Assembly (NCBI RefSeq): GCF_905220415.1
Contig: NC_059541.1
Location: 942,501-1,006,500, forward strand
Direction of reading: 5' to 3'
Length of the DNA stretch: 64,000 nucleotides
Origin: Colias croceus
Taxonomy: Eukaryota > Arthropoda > Insecta > Lepidoptera > Pieridae
Under the pieces are notes generated by a model. It worked only from the letters and a program-made list of their open reading frames with translations, did not search any database and was not told where the DNA came from. The position numbers were made by a program, and so were the translations under genes. Below, piece by piece: positions 9,944-22,801 of this stretch (its first letter is position 1; each line of letters opens with the position of its first letter).

Positions 9944-12908
9944 TTATTGAAAATCGTTACGTTATAGTGTTTCTATAAGAGATATTAAAAAAATAATGAA
10001 TTATGTTGGTTTCATATTTGAGTTTCACGAATCTTTTTCAAATGTTTTACTTGAATTGTTTACTGACATATATTTTCATTCTGTTTCAGGTAAATAAATC
10101 AGCCAAAGAATAAAGAGATACAAAATATGGACTCAATTTAAACCAGGTACGAAAGTGATCAAAGGGCTAATATTAAAATTATTATATTCATTTACACCTA
10201 GCGGAAAATGAAATAAATAAATATTTTTATTATTATTTTGTTTTGTTTATTTTTCCCAAGTATTGTATAATACAATTGTATATTGTTATATATCACCCCC
10301 CCCCCCTTACATTATCATGAATGATGTTGGATGACCTAAATAAATAAAATAAATAAGTAAAATGAATATGTCACATTTAAAAATACTTAGTCTTTATTTT
10401 AAGCGGTAAATAATAATAATACTGCAGCCTAATTTATAAAATGGCGTAACAAATTAAAAATTACGTTTCGAATTTTAAAGTGTGACTAAAGACGAGTGTG
10501 AGTAAAGATGGAATAGTGCTGCCATTTTAGATTTGTTTCTTTATTACCCGCTTCTGCTTACCTATAACTTGCATCTCAATCAGCATAAGCGTTTCGATCA
10601 ATCGACAAAATGATACTTAATACCACCGCACTGTTTATTTAATATTATCGAACAATGTTCGCTTTATTCATTTAAAATTTGTAACATAGTGTACGGCTTT
10701 ATCTGGCAATGCTTATTCATTGGTTTTACATTAATAATCGGGATTCCGATGCTCTATTTATTTTTGCAGATTTTACTTGTGTTATTTCACATTTTGGAAA
10801 GCGTTTAATTAAATTACCATACATAATAGTGGCAAATACACCGATTATTATTGATTTTAAATATTATTTAAAAATGTGCATTTCTTATAAGAAAACAATG
10901 AATCGAACAAGAAACACCAAAATCTAATTAATAAAGTAACAATGAATCTGATTATTATTACTATAACCTTCATATAAAGTCAATCAGTTACCAAAAGGAC
11001 CAAAAAAACATCCACTGGTCAGTAAGGCCCTAAAAAGATTAATTACAGCCAATTACGGGTTCTAATATCGTGGATCTAAGATCGACAAGATACTCGCATG
11101 TGCGTTCAATTAAGGCTGCGTTCGGGCATACGCAGTCTTTGACTTATTGCGTGTGAAGTTGCCTTTAGGTTAAGGTGCAGCTGTTTCAAAAAAATTATTT
11201 TATTTACTAACTATTAAGGTATTTTTCATTTATGGAAATAAAAATGAAGCTAGGAAAACATAATGCGGTATTTATTTGTTACTATATATCAACATCCGAA
11301 ATAAATAAATGTAAAAAAATTGGTCAACAATTCCTTTTCAGGACACAAATAAATACAGTTTTTTTAATCAATATTTTTAACCATATAATTTATATGCTAC
11401 GTCTTAAAATTTTCAGATCAAACAAGTCAAATTAAGCAGTTAGTAGAAAGCATACAAGAAGCTCCATAGTACAATGCATATTATTTACCACAATAACTAA
11501 ATTCTAACTTCGCCTTAACACAATCCGATGCTAATTAACAACGACGCGAGCATTACTCAAACATCGCTCTCCTCTTCCCGCGTATAAAAAAAGACAGAGA
11601 AAAAACATGGAATAGATTGCTTCCTTTCTGTTTAACCGCTTATTATACTGTTTAAATCAGCCGGTTAATTTGAAGCGTGTGAGTCGCCCTTAATTGATAA
11701 CGATGCCTTAATCAAATTTAACATGGTCTGCTTTAAAATACGGATTAGATTATTCTTTCATGTGTGCGTTTGACTGTGTTTGTTATTTTATATGCCACCA
11801 AAAATAACTAGCCCACTTAATACGAATAACGCAACACATAAAAATATCGTGGATATTTTAGAACCGTTTCAAAACAGCAGAGATTCATGACTATAGTATT
11901 CATAATGCTTTAATTTATTCTTATACATTATAAATTCTTAAAGAATTATCCTAATTCAATAACAATGAAAATTATCTATATATGTACCTAATACTGATTA
12001 TCGAATCATTTGTTTATGCCGGAAAAATAGCATAACACACATATCATTCAAAACAGCTGTTATTCACATTGTACATTAACAGCCTTTCCTGCAAGTCGGT
12101 TAAAAGGAAACAATAAATAATCACGACAAGCTAAAAATTTAAAATCACCAACCGTAACATGTATTCAGTAAGTTTGTCGGGGCCTGTGTAAACTTTGGCA
12201 AATAAATAGCAGCGAAACTGAAAATTTGGGGCGGAATTTTGCAACAGTTTAGTACTAGTTTGTTGGCTTTTTAATGTATTATACGTTTACGATTGTACAG
12301 TGGAAGAAAGGGTTTTGGGATTGATACGGTGTAATTCTATTCTAGACATGGGCGTAAATGGGTGAAAGTGATATATTGAAAGTGACTATTAAGGACATAA
12401 AGCAACTTAATTCTGATATTGAAATTTGTACTTATATAGTGGATAAAGAACCTTATTTAAGGTTGCAGGTACACTTGGTTGAGCGGACCCTTAACGCCGA
12501 AAAATATAATAAAGTGAACAAAATCTGCAAAAAAAAGAAAACTGCGCATTACTAGAAACAATTATTAAAACTTACGTGTTTTTTGCACTCTGTCAGCATA
12601 CACTCACTGCGTTGATAACGATTAAACAAAATTACTATAACACTACTATTACGCCACGTTACCGATATTTATCGAACAAAACCGCGCTGCAATGTTAGCT
12701 AACCGTTAATATTCGAGACGCGATCTCCGCATTGCAGACTCCGCGGATCATTTTGCTGTAGCCCGGTTTACGAAACACCTTGCATCGATGTAGTTCGATA
12801 GAAAATATCGACTCCAGAAAAAAAAGTATTATAGTTTATGTCTTTTGTAAGCTTGGTAATACATATAATATCTATAAAGAGGAAAGGTTTAAATTATTTT
12901 ATTATTTA
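9944..12908. other. Long noncoding stretch
   Basis: No gene recognised. Frames at 10709-10927, 11232-11435 and 12358-12555 have no known motif. There is an 11-C homopolymer at 10296-10306. Blocks at about 11500-11720 and 12600-12780 are more balanced in composition and repeat-free. Confidence 0.5.
10296..10306 (+). repeat. C11 homopolymer
   Basis: Eleven consecutive C residues in otherwise AT-rich DNA. It is a length-unstable site and a likely place for sequencing or assembly errors. Confidence 0.85.
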
Positions 12909-13040
12909 CTAGCTGTGCCGCGTGGTTTTACCTACGGACGAACGATCAAAAAAAAAGTATTTGTATTGCTCATATGTTTATTCTGATGTGTATGCCATGT
13001 TACTGTAAAATTTCATCTTAATCCGTCCAGTACCTAGTTT
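12909..13040 (-). mobile_element. Helitron-like element, degraded
   Basis: On the minus strand the sequence ends in a GC-richer segment (CGCGGCACAG) followed by CTAG at 12909-12912. The body has the ATTTCATC..ATCCGT wording seen in other Helitron-like copies here. The 5' end is not clear. A separate scrap at about 12870-12893 (TATAAAGAGGAAAGGTTT) resembles the 5' end of the copy at 23582. Confidence 0.5.
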
Positions 13041-13143
13041 TATATTGAAAGTGTCAGAAACGTACATATTTCGAACAAAGCTGCATGTAAACATATTTCA
13101 ACTCAAGCCTAAATTCAATCTACAACAAAAGCTATATTTTCTA

Positions 13144-13386
13144 CTAGCTTTCCACCCGCAGCTTCACCCGCAAAGTCAAATAAAAACCCGCATAGTTCCC
13201 GTTCCCGTAGGATATCCGGAAAAGAACCTAAACTATTTCCCGGGGTAAAAAGTAGCCTATGTCCTTTCTCGGGTATCAAAATATCTCTATACCAAATTTC
13301 ATGCAAATTGGTTCAGTAGTAAAGGCGTGATTGAGTAACATACAGACAGACAGACTTACTTTCGCATTTATAATATTAAGTATGGA
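13144..13386 (-). mobile_element. Helitron-like nonautonomous element (243 bp)
   Basis: Read on the minus strand it begins A|TCCATACTTAATATTATAAA, continues with TGCGAAAGT and a CTGT-repeat, and ends with a GGGTGAAGCTGCGGGTGG hairpin region and CTAG. It is a close relative of the copies at 26100-26336 and 59969-60288. The 63-codon minus frame at 13115-13306 is an accident of this repeat, since the same peptide appears in the copy at 26174-26359. Confidence 0.85.
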
Positions 13387-14455
13387 TTATCTCCGTAATA
13401 TCAAAAGAGTTTCGTAAAATGCATTCTGACTGTTCATATCAAACAGACACTTTGTTTTATTCCAGTTTAAATAGAAAAAATGCAATTTCAAAACGCCGAT
13501 CTAAATGAATCACGGAAATCCGAAACGGTTTAGAAACATATATTTCGATTGCATTATTTCGATATTTTTGAAACCGGGTCGTGGATTAATGCACGGAAGT
13601 CATGATTGATTGTTTGTTTTTATATTTACCTGTTTTAAAAATGAAATAAGTTTTTTGAATGACTGTATAATTAATGTAGGTACTAGTAAAATATTTTCAA
13701 GGATCTAGGTGGAAATCGGGAGCTGAGGCTAGTCTTAAATAAATAAACGTGACACCGTATAAATAACAGGTTAATAATAATTATTGTATTCCGTGACATA
13801 AAAAGCTAAGGCTGAAAAATTAATACTATAGAGTTGATTTTTTATTAAAACAGGGTACAACCATGTGGTTGTATTGAGCATTTAAAATTAATTTCATACA
13901 CGGCTAAAAACGAAACAATATCGCATACCACGCGTGCACAGGGGGGCAAAAGGCTGGAAAATAAATAATATTAAATAAGTCCCTGTTTAATTAGAAAAGA
14001 AGGAAGGAATTTGTGACCATTTTTATTACTTTTAATTTTCAATATAGCAAGTTATTTATATTATTAAAGAGTAAAAAGAAATAGACATGCATCGTGGAAA
14101 TACGTTGTATTTTGATACTTCTCGCGGATCAAAGTGGACCGTCTACCGTTTCAATTTGGGAAGACATTTATAGAATAAACTAGGGCCGTCAGATCTTATT
14201 ATTTACCTTTTAAAATTAACTTCAATATAGGGTGTACACATTTTGAGAAGGGACAAAACAGTAATTCCTGAAGTCATATTTTTTCTATTATTTCAAAAGT
14301 TGTTGCTATTTAATTTTTCATTTCTTAATACTGTTAAATTATGAAAGTACTATCTTTACAGACCACATAATGTCACGCATCAATTTTAAATGTTCTTTTC
14401 TTACTTAAGTACTATAGTAATATTTTAAGTACCTAGTAAAAAATCCCTAAATTAA
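13387..14455. other. Noncoding stretch
   Basis: No gene or clear repeat recognised. Confidence 0.5.
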
Positions 14456-14629
14456 GGGCTGATTTTTCAATCCTTGGTTAAAACTTATTCGTCGAATAAC
14501 GTATTAAACTACCATTTCAAAATGTATTCTTATTGCATGCAATTGACAGTTTACAGGTGATATTTTAACATTATCGTGAAATACTTTATTGGAAGGGTAA
14601 GTTTTAACCAGGGATTGAAAAATCGGCCC
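14456..14629. mobile_element. PIF/Harbinger-like MITE (174 bp)
   Basis: The ends GGGCTGATTTTTCAATCC and, inverted, GGGCCGATTTTTCAATCC belong to a terminal inverted repeat of about 32 bp with two or three mismatches. Both sides are flanked by a direct TAA, matching the 3-bp TWA target preference of PIF/Harbinger transposons. The interior is AT-rich and noncoding, so it must have been mobilised by a transposase encoded elsewhere. Confidence 0.8.
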
Positions 14630-15648
14630 TAAGTAAAATAATAGGTTTATTTACACCTTAGTATACGTATTTCCCTAATTATGTACCTAGTTAATATGTA
14701 CATATATAAAAATAGCTTAAAACTAATTCGCAGCAGCCCTAGCAAACTCGCGCATCCGTCTCAACTGCAGACAATTTGACAAGTATCATTTACACGATAC
14801 GTGACCGGGACGGGATCGTAACGAGCGCAATACGATATTTTGTTGATTTTCGCGAAACTTAACGTCTAATTCCGATTTATTTTACAGTGTAGGTGAAAAC
14901 TATTATACTTAAACTGAAATATGAATATCATAGGACTTATAAAGCTTTTCTCTTTATATGTTCTATTAAATATTTAATGGTTAAGACGGCACGTTATGAT
15001 GTAATACACAAACAAACAAATATTTACACACAAAGACAACAAAGCTGCAAAATAGCTTTCTTGTTATAAATTTGACTCAAAAACTACTCAACCAATTTTA
15101 AGAATTCTTGTACCTGTTGAAAGCTACATCTATAGGTACAGAGACTATATTTTTCCGAATTAGCCGAAAGCCGTTACCATAGTTGAATAAAGTAATGCTA
15201 CATGTACAAAAGCCGTTTTAAAAAGGGTTCAAAAGTTCTACATAACGAACATCTTACATAATTGGTAACAAGTAATAAAAATAGAAATTTATAGAAACAA
15301 TTACGAAAGATATAAACGTCCAAAAGAGGTATTTGGAACGAAAACAACGACGAAATAAAATTGTAGCACGAACGAAAATAGGCGCTTAGTTTTATATTGA
15401 AACTATAAAGTAGTTTATCTTGGGAATCGATCTCACGACCTTGCTGTAAAGTGAGTCAGTGCTGATGAAATATATGTAGTACAGGAGAGGATCGACATTT
15501 TTGTGATTAATCATTTTTTAAGAAACATTTTTTTTTGATACATTTAAAATTGCATTAAAATTAATTGCCCGAAAGATATTATACGTAGAGAATTACAGAT
15601 AAATATTTAAAAAAAACTATAGTTTCGCGTTTCAGAGACTCTACTTTC
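14630..15648. other. Noncoding stretch
   Basis: No gene recognised. Balanced, repeat-free block at about 14740-14880. A tRNA-like SINE remnant lies at 15418-15470 (listed). Confidence 0.5.
15418..15470 (-). mobile_element. tRNA-derived SINE remnant (B box only)
   Basis: On the minus strand the segment reads GGTCGTGAGATCGATTCCC, a good pol III B-box-type sequence. It is preceded by wording typical of tRNA-like SINE heads. No A box or tRNA fold could be drawn, so it is not a functional tRNA. Confidence 0.45.
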
Positions 15649-15694
15649 AACTGAAAGTAGAGTCGGTAACTAGGTACCGACTCTACTTTCAGTT
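15649..15694. repeat. Perfect 20-bp hairpin with a third arm copy
   Basis: Arms 15649-15668 and 15675-15694 are exact reverse complements around the loop ACTAGG. Just upstream, 15636-15648 carries another GACTCTACTTTCA, so the same 13-mer occurs three times in alternating orientation and two mutually exclusive hairpins can form. No gene overlaps it. Confidence 0.85.
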
Positions 15695-16378
15695 TTAAAC
15701 TAATTTTAATTATTTTATTTTATTTCCAAAAACTTTTCCTTAACGAATTTGAAAGCGTATTTTTATCGTAGTTGCATATAAACTATACATTCTACTCGTA
15801 TCTATTAACATTGCACATTCAACTGGTCCCAAACATAATAAGATAATCCACCAACATTCCCCGCCGTCTCCTGGCCCACACCATGTGGTAACAAGACAGA
15901 TAAACAAACACGGATCTATTTCACTATTCGCGGTCACAACTCTGTTGAGCGGCTGCGAAAACATCGGCTTTGCTTGTCAGGATTGTGGTTACTTCCTGTT
16001 AAAGTTTTTGCTAGTATTTCAAATTACCTTATTTATATTATTTAAATGAATCTATTATCCCTTAAATTATATATGAATTTTGATTTGAATCAAAATTAGG
16101 CATTGTGATAAAAAATATGCTGTGGCAATTTGAAAAGATTATTAACATTGAACAAAACAGTTGTATGTATCGTAAAAGGTTAGATTGAGAATTTGAGGAT
16201 AATCGTGGAATAGATAGTAAAATCTGGAATATAGAGTTATTTTCAAATTGATCAATTTCAAGGTTTGATTACACAACGTACAATTTTTGTAACACGTGCA
16301 AAGTGAGAACATAACGTAGATTTGAAAACAGTAATTTCAAAGTATCAAAATGAATTAATTACTGTAATTTAATGAAAA
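15695..16378. other. Noncoding stretch
   Basis: No gene recognised. A 74-codon minus frame at 15740-15964 has no known motif. Confidence 0.5.
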
Positions 16379-16552
16379 CTAGCTTTCCGCCTGCGGCTTC
16401 GCCCGCTTCTTCATTATATAATATTACATTAAAACCTTTCTCTTGAATCACTCTATCTATTAAAAAATCGCATCAAAATCCGTTGCGCAGTTTTAAAGAT
16501 TTAAGCATACATAGGGACAGAGAAAGCGACTTTGTTTTATACTATGTAGTGA
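16379..16552 (-). mobile_element. Helitron-like nonautonomous element (174 bp)
   Basis: On the minus strand it starts A|TCACTACATAGTATAAAAC, includes GTCGCTTTCTCTGTCCC, and ends in the GGGCGAAGCCGCAGGCGG hairpin, AAAG and CTAG|T. It is nearly the same as 61722-61913 and related to 28005-28157 and the scrap at 1074. Confidence 0.85.
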
Positions 16553-18217
16553 TAACGTGTTTATTTTTCTAGCATTTTGAGATATAAAAAAATCAACTGA
16601 TTTAAAAAATTCTACCATAATAAGCAATACCATTCATTTAAACCCCTCAAAGGATATCTCTTCTATTTTAAATACGTATTTGTTTTAACCATCTGCTGTC
16701 TGTCAAGTGCTCGTAAAAACTTGGGGAGAAACAAGGGATCCATTATACTAAACACTGTTTTTGTTTTCTTATTATAATTTTATTGAGCCTTGACCAAATA
16801 TTTATGTCTATGTTTGAATTGATTAATCCTATAATGCGGTAGTATTATCTCTGAATCTAAATTATTATGAAGAGAAATTATTTCTTACGATTTAACTCAA
16901 AAATTGTTCCTCAGATTAAAAAAAACAATCGTTTTCTTATTACTGGTTAAGCCGTAACAATAATAAAACGTAACGTTGTAATAAAAGCTCGAAAACTAAA
17001 ATGCAATCAATACTACAATATGTAAAAAGAAGAGCAGTATGATGAATAGGCGTAATGAATACCTAAACTACGTGTCAAAAAAATACACATAGACAGTCAG
17101 ATAGATATTATTTTAAGTAAACCCAATAAAATTTCAATAAAAGCAATTACAAACACCAAAGCACAGTATCCTGTAAAACAAAACGATGGCTGTAACGTAA
17201 TTCGAGACAAATGCGCAGGCGCCGCTCACACGTTTCGAGAATTCGCGCCATTTTAACAGGCGGCCATCTTGATTGCGCGCAATAAATCGTGCTCTTAAGT
17301 GCAAATCCGGGCACGTGAGTGCTGGTGGGCGAAAATACAATTTATGTATGCTATAATCTGGATATAATGCTAAAGTTTCATTTAAAGGTTTCTTAGTAAC
17401 GACATTTTTTTAGCTCTTAGTGTACTGTTTTTAGTTGCTATACTGTGTAGATCAGCGTCTTTGAATCGGTTATCAAATTCCATCGTCTGTAATCTTATAT
17501 AAATTAAAAGAACGTCTGTTATAGCGCGCACGCACATAATATAAATCCTGAAAATGTTTTTTTATAAAGCATAGATATACATAACAGCTGAACAGACTGT
17601 CGGTCTGGCCATTCATTTGAGTAATTTTCAAAACGGCCAAACTAATTTTGATGGCACGTTTGTTTTGTAAACTATTTAACCTATTCATATATTTATAGGA
17701 ATCCTTATATAAGACATAAGAAAATTTATAATATCGTTTCGAGTACTTAATAAAAAATCCATCTCTATTTTGAAATACATATCTAAAACTTTGAAATATC
17801 TGAAACCGCACGCGTGAAATATCCTCAAAATTTTATACAAAACAAAAGAAATATTCCATACATACAATTAGCCTTTGTTCCGCCTGACTCACGCGTGCTC
17901 GTTTATTTTTACACCAGTCTCCGCTTGGGATTATGTTGCGAACTTGTAATTATCTTCAAAATAATGTAAAACAGATTTTATATTTAATAACACATTTGAC
18001 TCTTCATGCTAATCTTAACGTGTTATTTGGGATGAGTTTGAAAAACGAAAGAAGCAAACAATTAAAAATTACTAAATGAATTGAATGAAAGGAAACTTTG
18101 AATAAATGCATATTATTATTTGACGATAGAATATTTCGTTTGACTCTATTTAATTTATAAATATAATAGATCTAGTATATAGTATATACTTGATATCAAG
18201 TTTGCAATTCGTTTATC
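16553..18217. other. Noncoding stretch with a GC-rich island
   Basis: No gene recognised in most of it. The minus frames at 17473-17867 are AT-driven. The segment 17200-17340 is an isolated GC-rich block with promoter-like sites (listed). Confidence 0.5.
17200..17340 (-). promoter_or_regulatory. GC-rich island with YY1/Pho-type sites
   Basis: The block stands out from AT-rich flanks. On the minus strand 17259-17271 reads CAAGATGGCCGCC, a close match to the YY1/Pleiohomeotic site. A second ATGGCG core lies at about 17251 and a GCGCCTGCGCA (NRF-1-like) sequence at about 17213-17223. It could be a minus-strand promoter or a Polycomb-response-type element. A 34-codon minus frame (17147-17251) follows the second ATG, with no recognisable homology. 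Confidence 0.35.
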
Positions 18218-18262
18218 ATAGCATTCTAGCAGCACCACACTCTGATGCAGCTAGAATGCTAT
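18218..18262. repeat. Perfect 13-bp hairpin, 19-nt loop
   Basis: Arms 18218-18230 and 18250-18262 are exact reverse complements. The size is shorter than a usual insect pre-miRNA stem and no known miRNA seed was recognised. Confidence 0.6.
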
Positions 18263-18499
18263 TTAACTTTAAATTTAAAATATAGTTTATATAGTTTGTT
18301 GTTAAATATTTATATAAGGTACGATGGGATTGTCATCGTCCTTTAGGACAAAAATCCCCAAATAAAAAAAGATTAAAAAAAAAGTTTGCAATTCATAAAC
18401 CAAGAATATTATTAAACTTTCACACATACCTACAGCTAATCATTTATTCAATACATTATTACATACTTAACTTATAGGTACTAAGTACATATATTAAAA

Positions 18500-18609
18500 C
18501 TACCTGTGTCGCGCAGTTTCTGAAATATTTTTTTCAAATCGGACCAGTAGTTCCCGAAATAAGCGCGTTCAAACAAACAAACTCTTCAACTTTATAATAT
18601 TAGTATAGA
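18500..18609 (-). mobile_element. Helitron-like element, shortened (110 bp)
   Basis: On the minus strand it starts A|TCTATACTAATATTATAAAG as in the copy at 9746 and shares the TTTGTTTGTTTGAACGCGCT stretch. It ends at GGTAG|T, a mutated form of CTAG|T. It appears internally deleted compared with 9746-9943. Confidence 0.7.
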
Positions 18610-21600
18610 TTTATAAGGCAAGTTTACACAGTCACAAAACAGTTCTATAAACTTGAATACTATCTTCAAATCCTAAATTAAATGACAATACTATAACCTA
18701 AATTTTTGGCACACACTCAATTAGCAATATGAAGATAGTCACATACACTTGATGCTATCTTCAGACCGGTCTCAGCTTCTTGGTTCTAAACAAAGCTGGT
18801 TTTGGCGCCAGTGACATAACAGGGCGATATTAACGCCACTGGGACAGAACAATTGTGGGGCTACAATCGTGCCTGCATCAAGAAATATGATGCTAAATAA
18901 GATGGAAGTTGCTTAGCAAAGATTATTATACGCAGATGTGGCACAATGCAACGTTCAGAATTTCATTCTTGACTCAAAGTTTGTTAACAGACGCAGTCTT
19001 GTTGTTGTAGTTGTAATTTGGTAGTGCATAGATAGTGTCTTAAATATATATATAGGCTAATATATATAGGCCATTTATAGTTTTGAATTGTATCTTTACT
19101 CATTTTGTTTTTTATGTCTGTGTTGATAATATTTTCGAGGAAAAAAATACCGTAAAGCTTTGTCATGACATGGTAGAAATGTTTATTGGTTTATATACAA
19201 GTTGGCTGTTATTTTAAGACATAAATTTCATTACGGAATTTTTAGCTATGTATGTAATAGAATATTTTATTTTATTTGATGTATATCTTTCAAATGCAAT
19301 TTACAAAAAGTTATAAATTTTTTCATTTCAATTGATTGTAATACTAGCTTAATCCCGCGGCCTCGTTCGTGTGGTTCCTGGATAAAAAGAAGTATCCCGA
19401 CTAAAATCTATATCTCTACAAAATTGCATACACATCCCATCAGCCTTTATCCACCTCCAAGAACTTGGACTATTTGCACGAAGAATTCAATTAGTGATTT
19501 AAATTAACACGTCATGTACAAATAAAGATACGTTTATTTGCTAACATTGGCTAGCATATTAGGCACACACGAAACGGCGGTTCTGCGTGTTACTCTATGT
19601 ACCCGACACATAAAGCTGTCTCACTATCTCGGCATATTGCACGTGCATTCGCATATGATAAGTGGACACGGAGCGTGTTTTAGAAAAACATATTTTCCGT
19701 CGAGATGCCGACAGTGTTGGGAATCTTTGATTTATTTGTTGTGAAAACGTTGTATGGGATTTATTGGATGTGTATGTGTTAATAAGATTGTTTCTATATG
19801 TATAATATAGACTGTATTATATTTTTATTCAATAAATTCTATTGTTACTCTTATGACTACAAGGAACTTTCTAGCCCATGAAACAGTGGAACCAGACCAT
19901 AATAATTAATAAAGTGACAGGAATAATATTGCATAACCTTTAAACATTCTAAATTTACTTTGCAACCTTTTATGACTAGTTGCATAAATGTCTCCAAAAA
20001 TGGATGTCCATCCAAAACATGGTTCAAGATAAAAAGGACTTTCTCACATAAGACACGAGTCCATCAACCAAAAAAGTATATAGCTGATGAAAAGCTATTA
20101 AAGGGACAAGACTAATTGTACTACAATTCCGAAGGGGGAACCCCCTCCTCATTTCACGCCCATTAGTTAAACTTGTTACGTACGCGTAGATCTCCATTAA
20201 AATGTAAATTGGACGCCCCTGAAAATGTTTGTACAAATTTTTTACATTTATTTTTTTAGCTCGCGGCTGCTGACACTATTTTGAGGTCTTTATTAGGGAT
20301 GCGTTAAGTTTCTTTTATAACTGGTCAGGTTATAATAGGTAGAGAAGGGGTGGTAATCTATGACTAATTGTGTAGGTATTTTGATAAGCTATACTGTGAT
20401 TAAATTTACTTTGAGAGTTGTGTGGTGGTTTTAGTATCGAAAGGTCATGTGTAAAGTTTATTATCTAATTCATAAATAATATTATACGAAAGGTTCCATA
20501 CAAATTAGTTATCAGTATCAAATTAAGAGCCAGCCTGTGCTTTTCCTATTATAATCACTATTACATACGCGAAAGGAGGATCGATGGTTTTTTGGTGTTT
20601 CGATCAAATCTGAATAGTCAGTCGATATTTCTGGCATAGCGAAATACTTATGCTAAGACGACACTAATATTACCTGTTCAAATGCAACTTCTATTTTTCA
20701 AACAGAACTTTTTGTCATTACCGTATTTCCTTAATCAGAGTGAACTAACATTACCGTATGCAAATACACCGTAAGCATATTTTACCATGACGTAATTACG
20801 TTTTACTCACGGTACCGCTTGTCCCAGGTTCAACGATTCAGACCGTGGGATCGAAGGGACTTCTCGTATTAGAGGGACTCTCTTATAGTGTATGAAGGGA
20901 ATACGCATTGCCTGGCAAGCAAATTGCAAAGACGACTCTAACTGAAGTTTTGGGTGCTGCGTGTCTGAACACTTTCACTATTTCCACGTTATTTTTTTAG
21001 AATCTTTTGACTTCCTTACTATACTTGCTAAACTTGTTTTCAACATGAAAGTGTGTATTTTTTGTATTTGTCTTTCTTTCAATTCGCAATAGAGCTATTT
21101 TTATTGTCCGGGTTTTGTGATCGATCGAATCATCGATAGATGACTTTACACAAAAAAGGGTCAAGAAAAGAAGAGTTTTTGTTTGTCACACTCAAGAGGT
21201 GTCCGGTTAATGTGAATCGACCCTTAGAGAAGTTAATGAGTGCAAAAAGTTAGATTGTCTATTTGTGTCATAAGTCTTTAACCATTTTATGGTCTGACAT
21301 TTTTATAACATCTAAAAGGTAAAATACAACTTAAATGATAGAGCTATCGGAAATGTTATTTCTTATCCTATTTTAACGTAAATTACTCGCTTACAAAATA
21401 TTGTTTTTATTGCACTTTTAAGCAAAAACTTTAGTATGGATTTAAATGCAATTTAGTATACCTACAGAATCCTATCATATCTGAATATTAAAATATTTAA
21501 CAATACTTGAAAACTACGTACATGCGTGTCGAATTGATTGCCTTCTTTTGTAGTCCGTTGAAAAAGGACCACCGTATTAAACTTAACAAATGTAAACCAA

Positions 21601-22689
21601 TATCTCAGTATTTCTCGAACAACCATTTTAAATGCGCTATTGACTCTGTTAGAACTTATAGCCAGTCCATTTCAACTGGCTTACACTAGTAACTTAATCC
21701 GATAATAATATTTTCAAGTAAAAAGTGACCTTACGTCAAGGGCATAAAGCTTAAACTCGAAAGACACTTGAGACAATGGCGCCTACGCACTGTGGAATCT
21801 TTGATATATTTTTAGCGTCAAATAAATACGTTTATTTTGTTTGAGCAACATTTCTACGACCATTTGTGATAATGTATTGCAAATCTTGTATAGTGGAGTT
21901 ATTTATTTCCTATATTTTCGTATTAAGGACAAGCTATTAAATATTGATAATATGAACCATAAAGTAAGTGAATTATAATCAAGAAATGTCAATATTATAA
22001 GGGCTTAGCAATAAGCAGCTGTTTACTTTATAGTACGAGATGACGATCACGACTTGGTATACTTTTAATGTGATGTTTGGCAAGTCTTTATGACAAAAAA
22101 GGAGTAGTACCCTAAGTAACTCAAAATAAGTTGAGTCACATTTTATAGTTTGATTTCGTATTTTAAGTAGGTAGGTAGGTACGTCTATAAATCATAATAA
22201 TTATCTTATAGTTTGATTGTTCTAATTTGTTACCACCAAAAAGTAGCGTCTAATAATGATTAGTCTGTCGCTCTGAAACAAATAGATATCCTTAAATTTT
22301 GTTAAGTTTTATACATATACAATAATACACATACAAGTAATTGAACAAAATTGCATCAAGTACTCAACCATTTACGAAATTGATCCGAACCTAAACTAAA
22401 AAACCAAAAAACTACAACACTAATAGACATTTAATAAATCCAAGTGCAGACTAAAAACCGCACTAACGCAATTAGCACAGTGAGAGTCCTCTCAAATTAC
22501 TTTCTAACATGAGTCCGCGACACTAATCGAATTGTGGACTCCTGCCGCTATAATTGTGCTGCACTTGTAGTTCAGGAGCCGGCTGGTAGTTTTTTTAAAT
22601 CAACGGAAATCTAAACTTAATATGCTTCGGTGCTAATGAAATATAGATGTGTAGAAGGAATGTGTGTATGAAAGTTTCGTTTTTATTTT
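18610..22689. other. Long noncoding stretch
   Basis: No gene recognised. Small frames at 18984-19166, 19538-19744, 20024-20236 and 21507-21689 show no domain. A Helitron-like remnant lies at 19344-19440. Balanced block at about 22440-22590. Confidence 0.5.
19344..19440 (-). mobile_element. Helitron-like element, degraded
   Basis: CTAG at 19344-19347 is followed, in minus orientation, by a GC-richer run (CGAGGCCGCGGG). It then continues with degraded body wording similar to other copies. The 5' end is not found. Confidence 0.4.
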
Positions 22690-22801
22690 TATTTAACGTA
22701 TAAAACCAGAAACTACTTGATCGATATAATACTTGTATATTAACCAAGTAACATTGACTATTCTTTTAACCCAGAAGGCTGAAACCGGGGCAAGCAGCTA
22801 A
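22690..22801 (+). mobile_element. Helitron-like element, degraded
   Basis: The segment has AAACTACTTGATCGAT wording near its start and ends ACCGGGGCAAGCAGCTAAT, a decayed version of the GC hairpin plus CTAG terminus. No clear 5' TC end. Confidence 0.4.

Noticed and set aside
13115..13306. 63-codon minus frame sharing a peptide (MHEIWYRDILIPEKG) with the plus frame at 26174-26359
   Set aside because: Both lie in related Helitron-like copies. The shared peptide reflects shared repeat DNA, and related copies carry no conserved frame.
17473..17867. 112- and 60-codon minus frames
   Set aside because: Overlapping frames of AT-driven composition with no recognisable domain.
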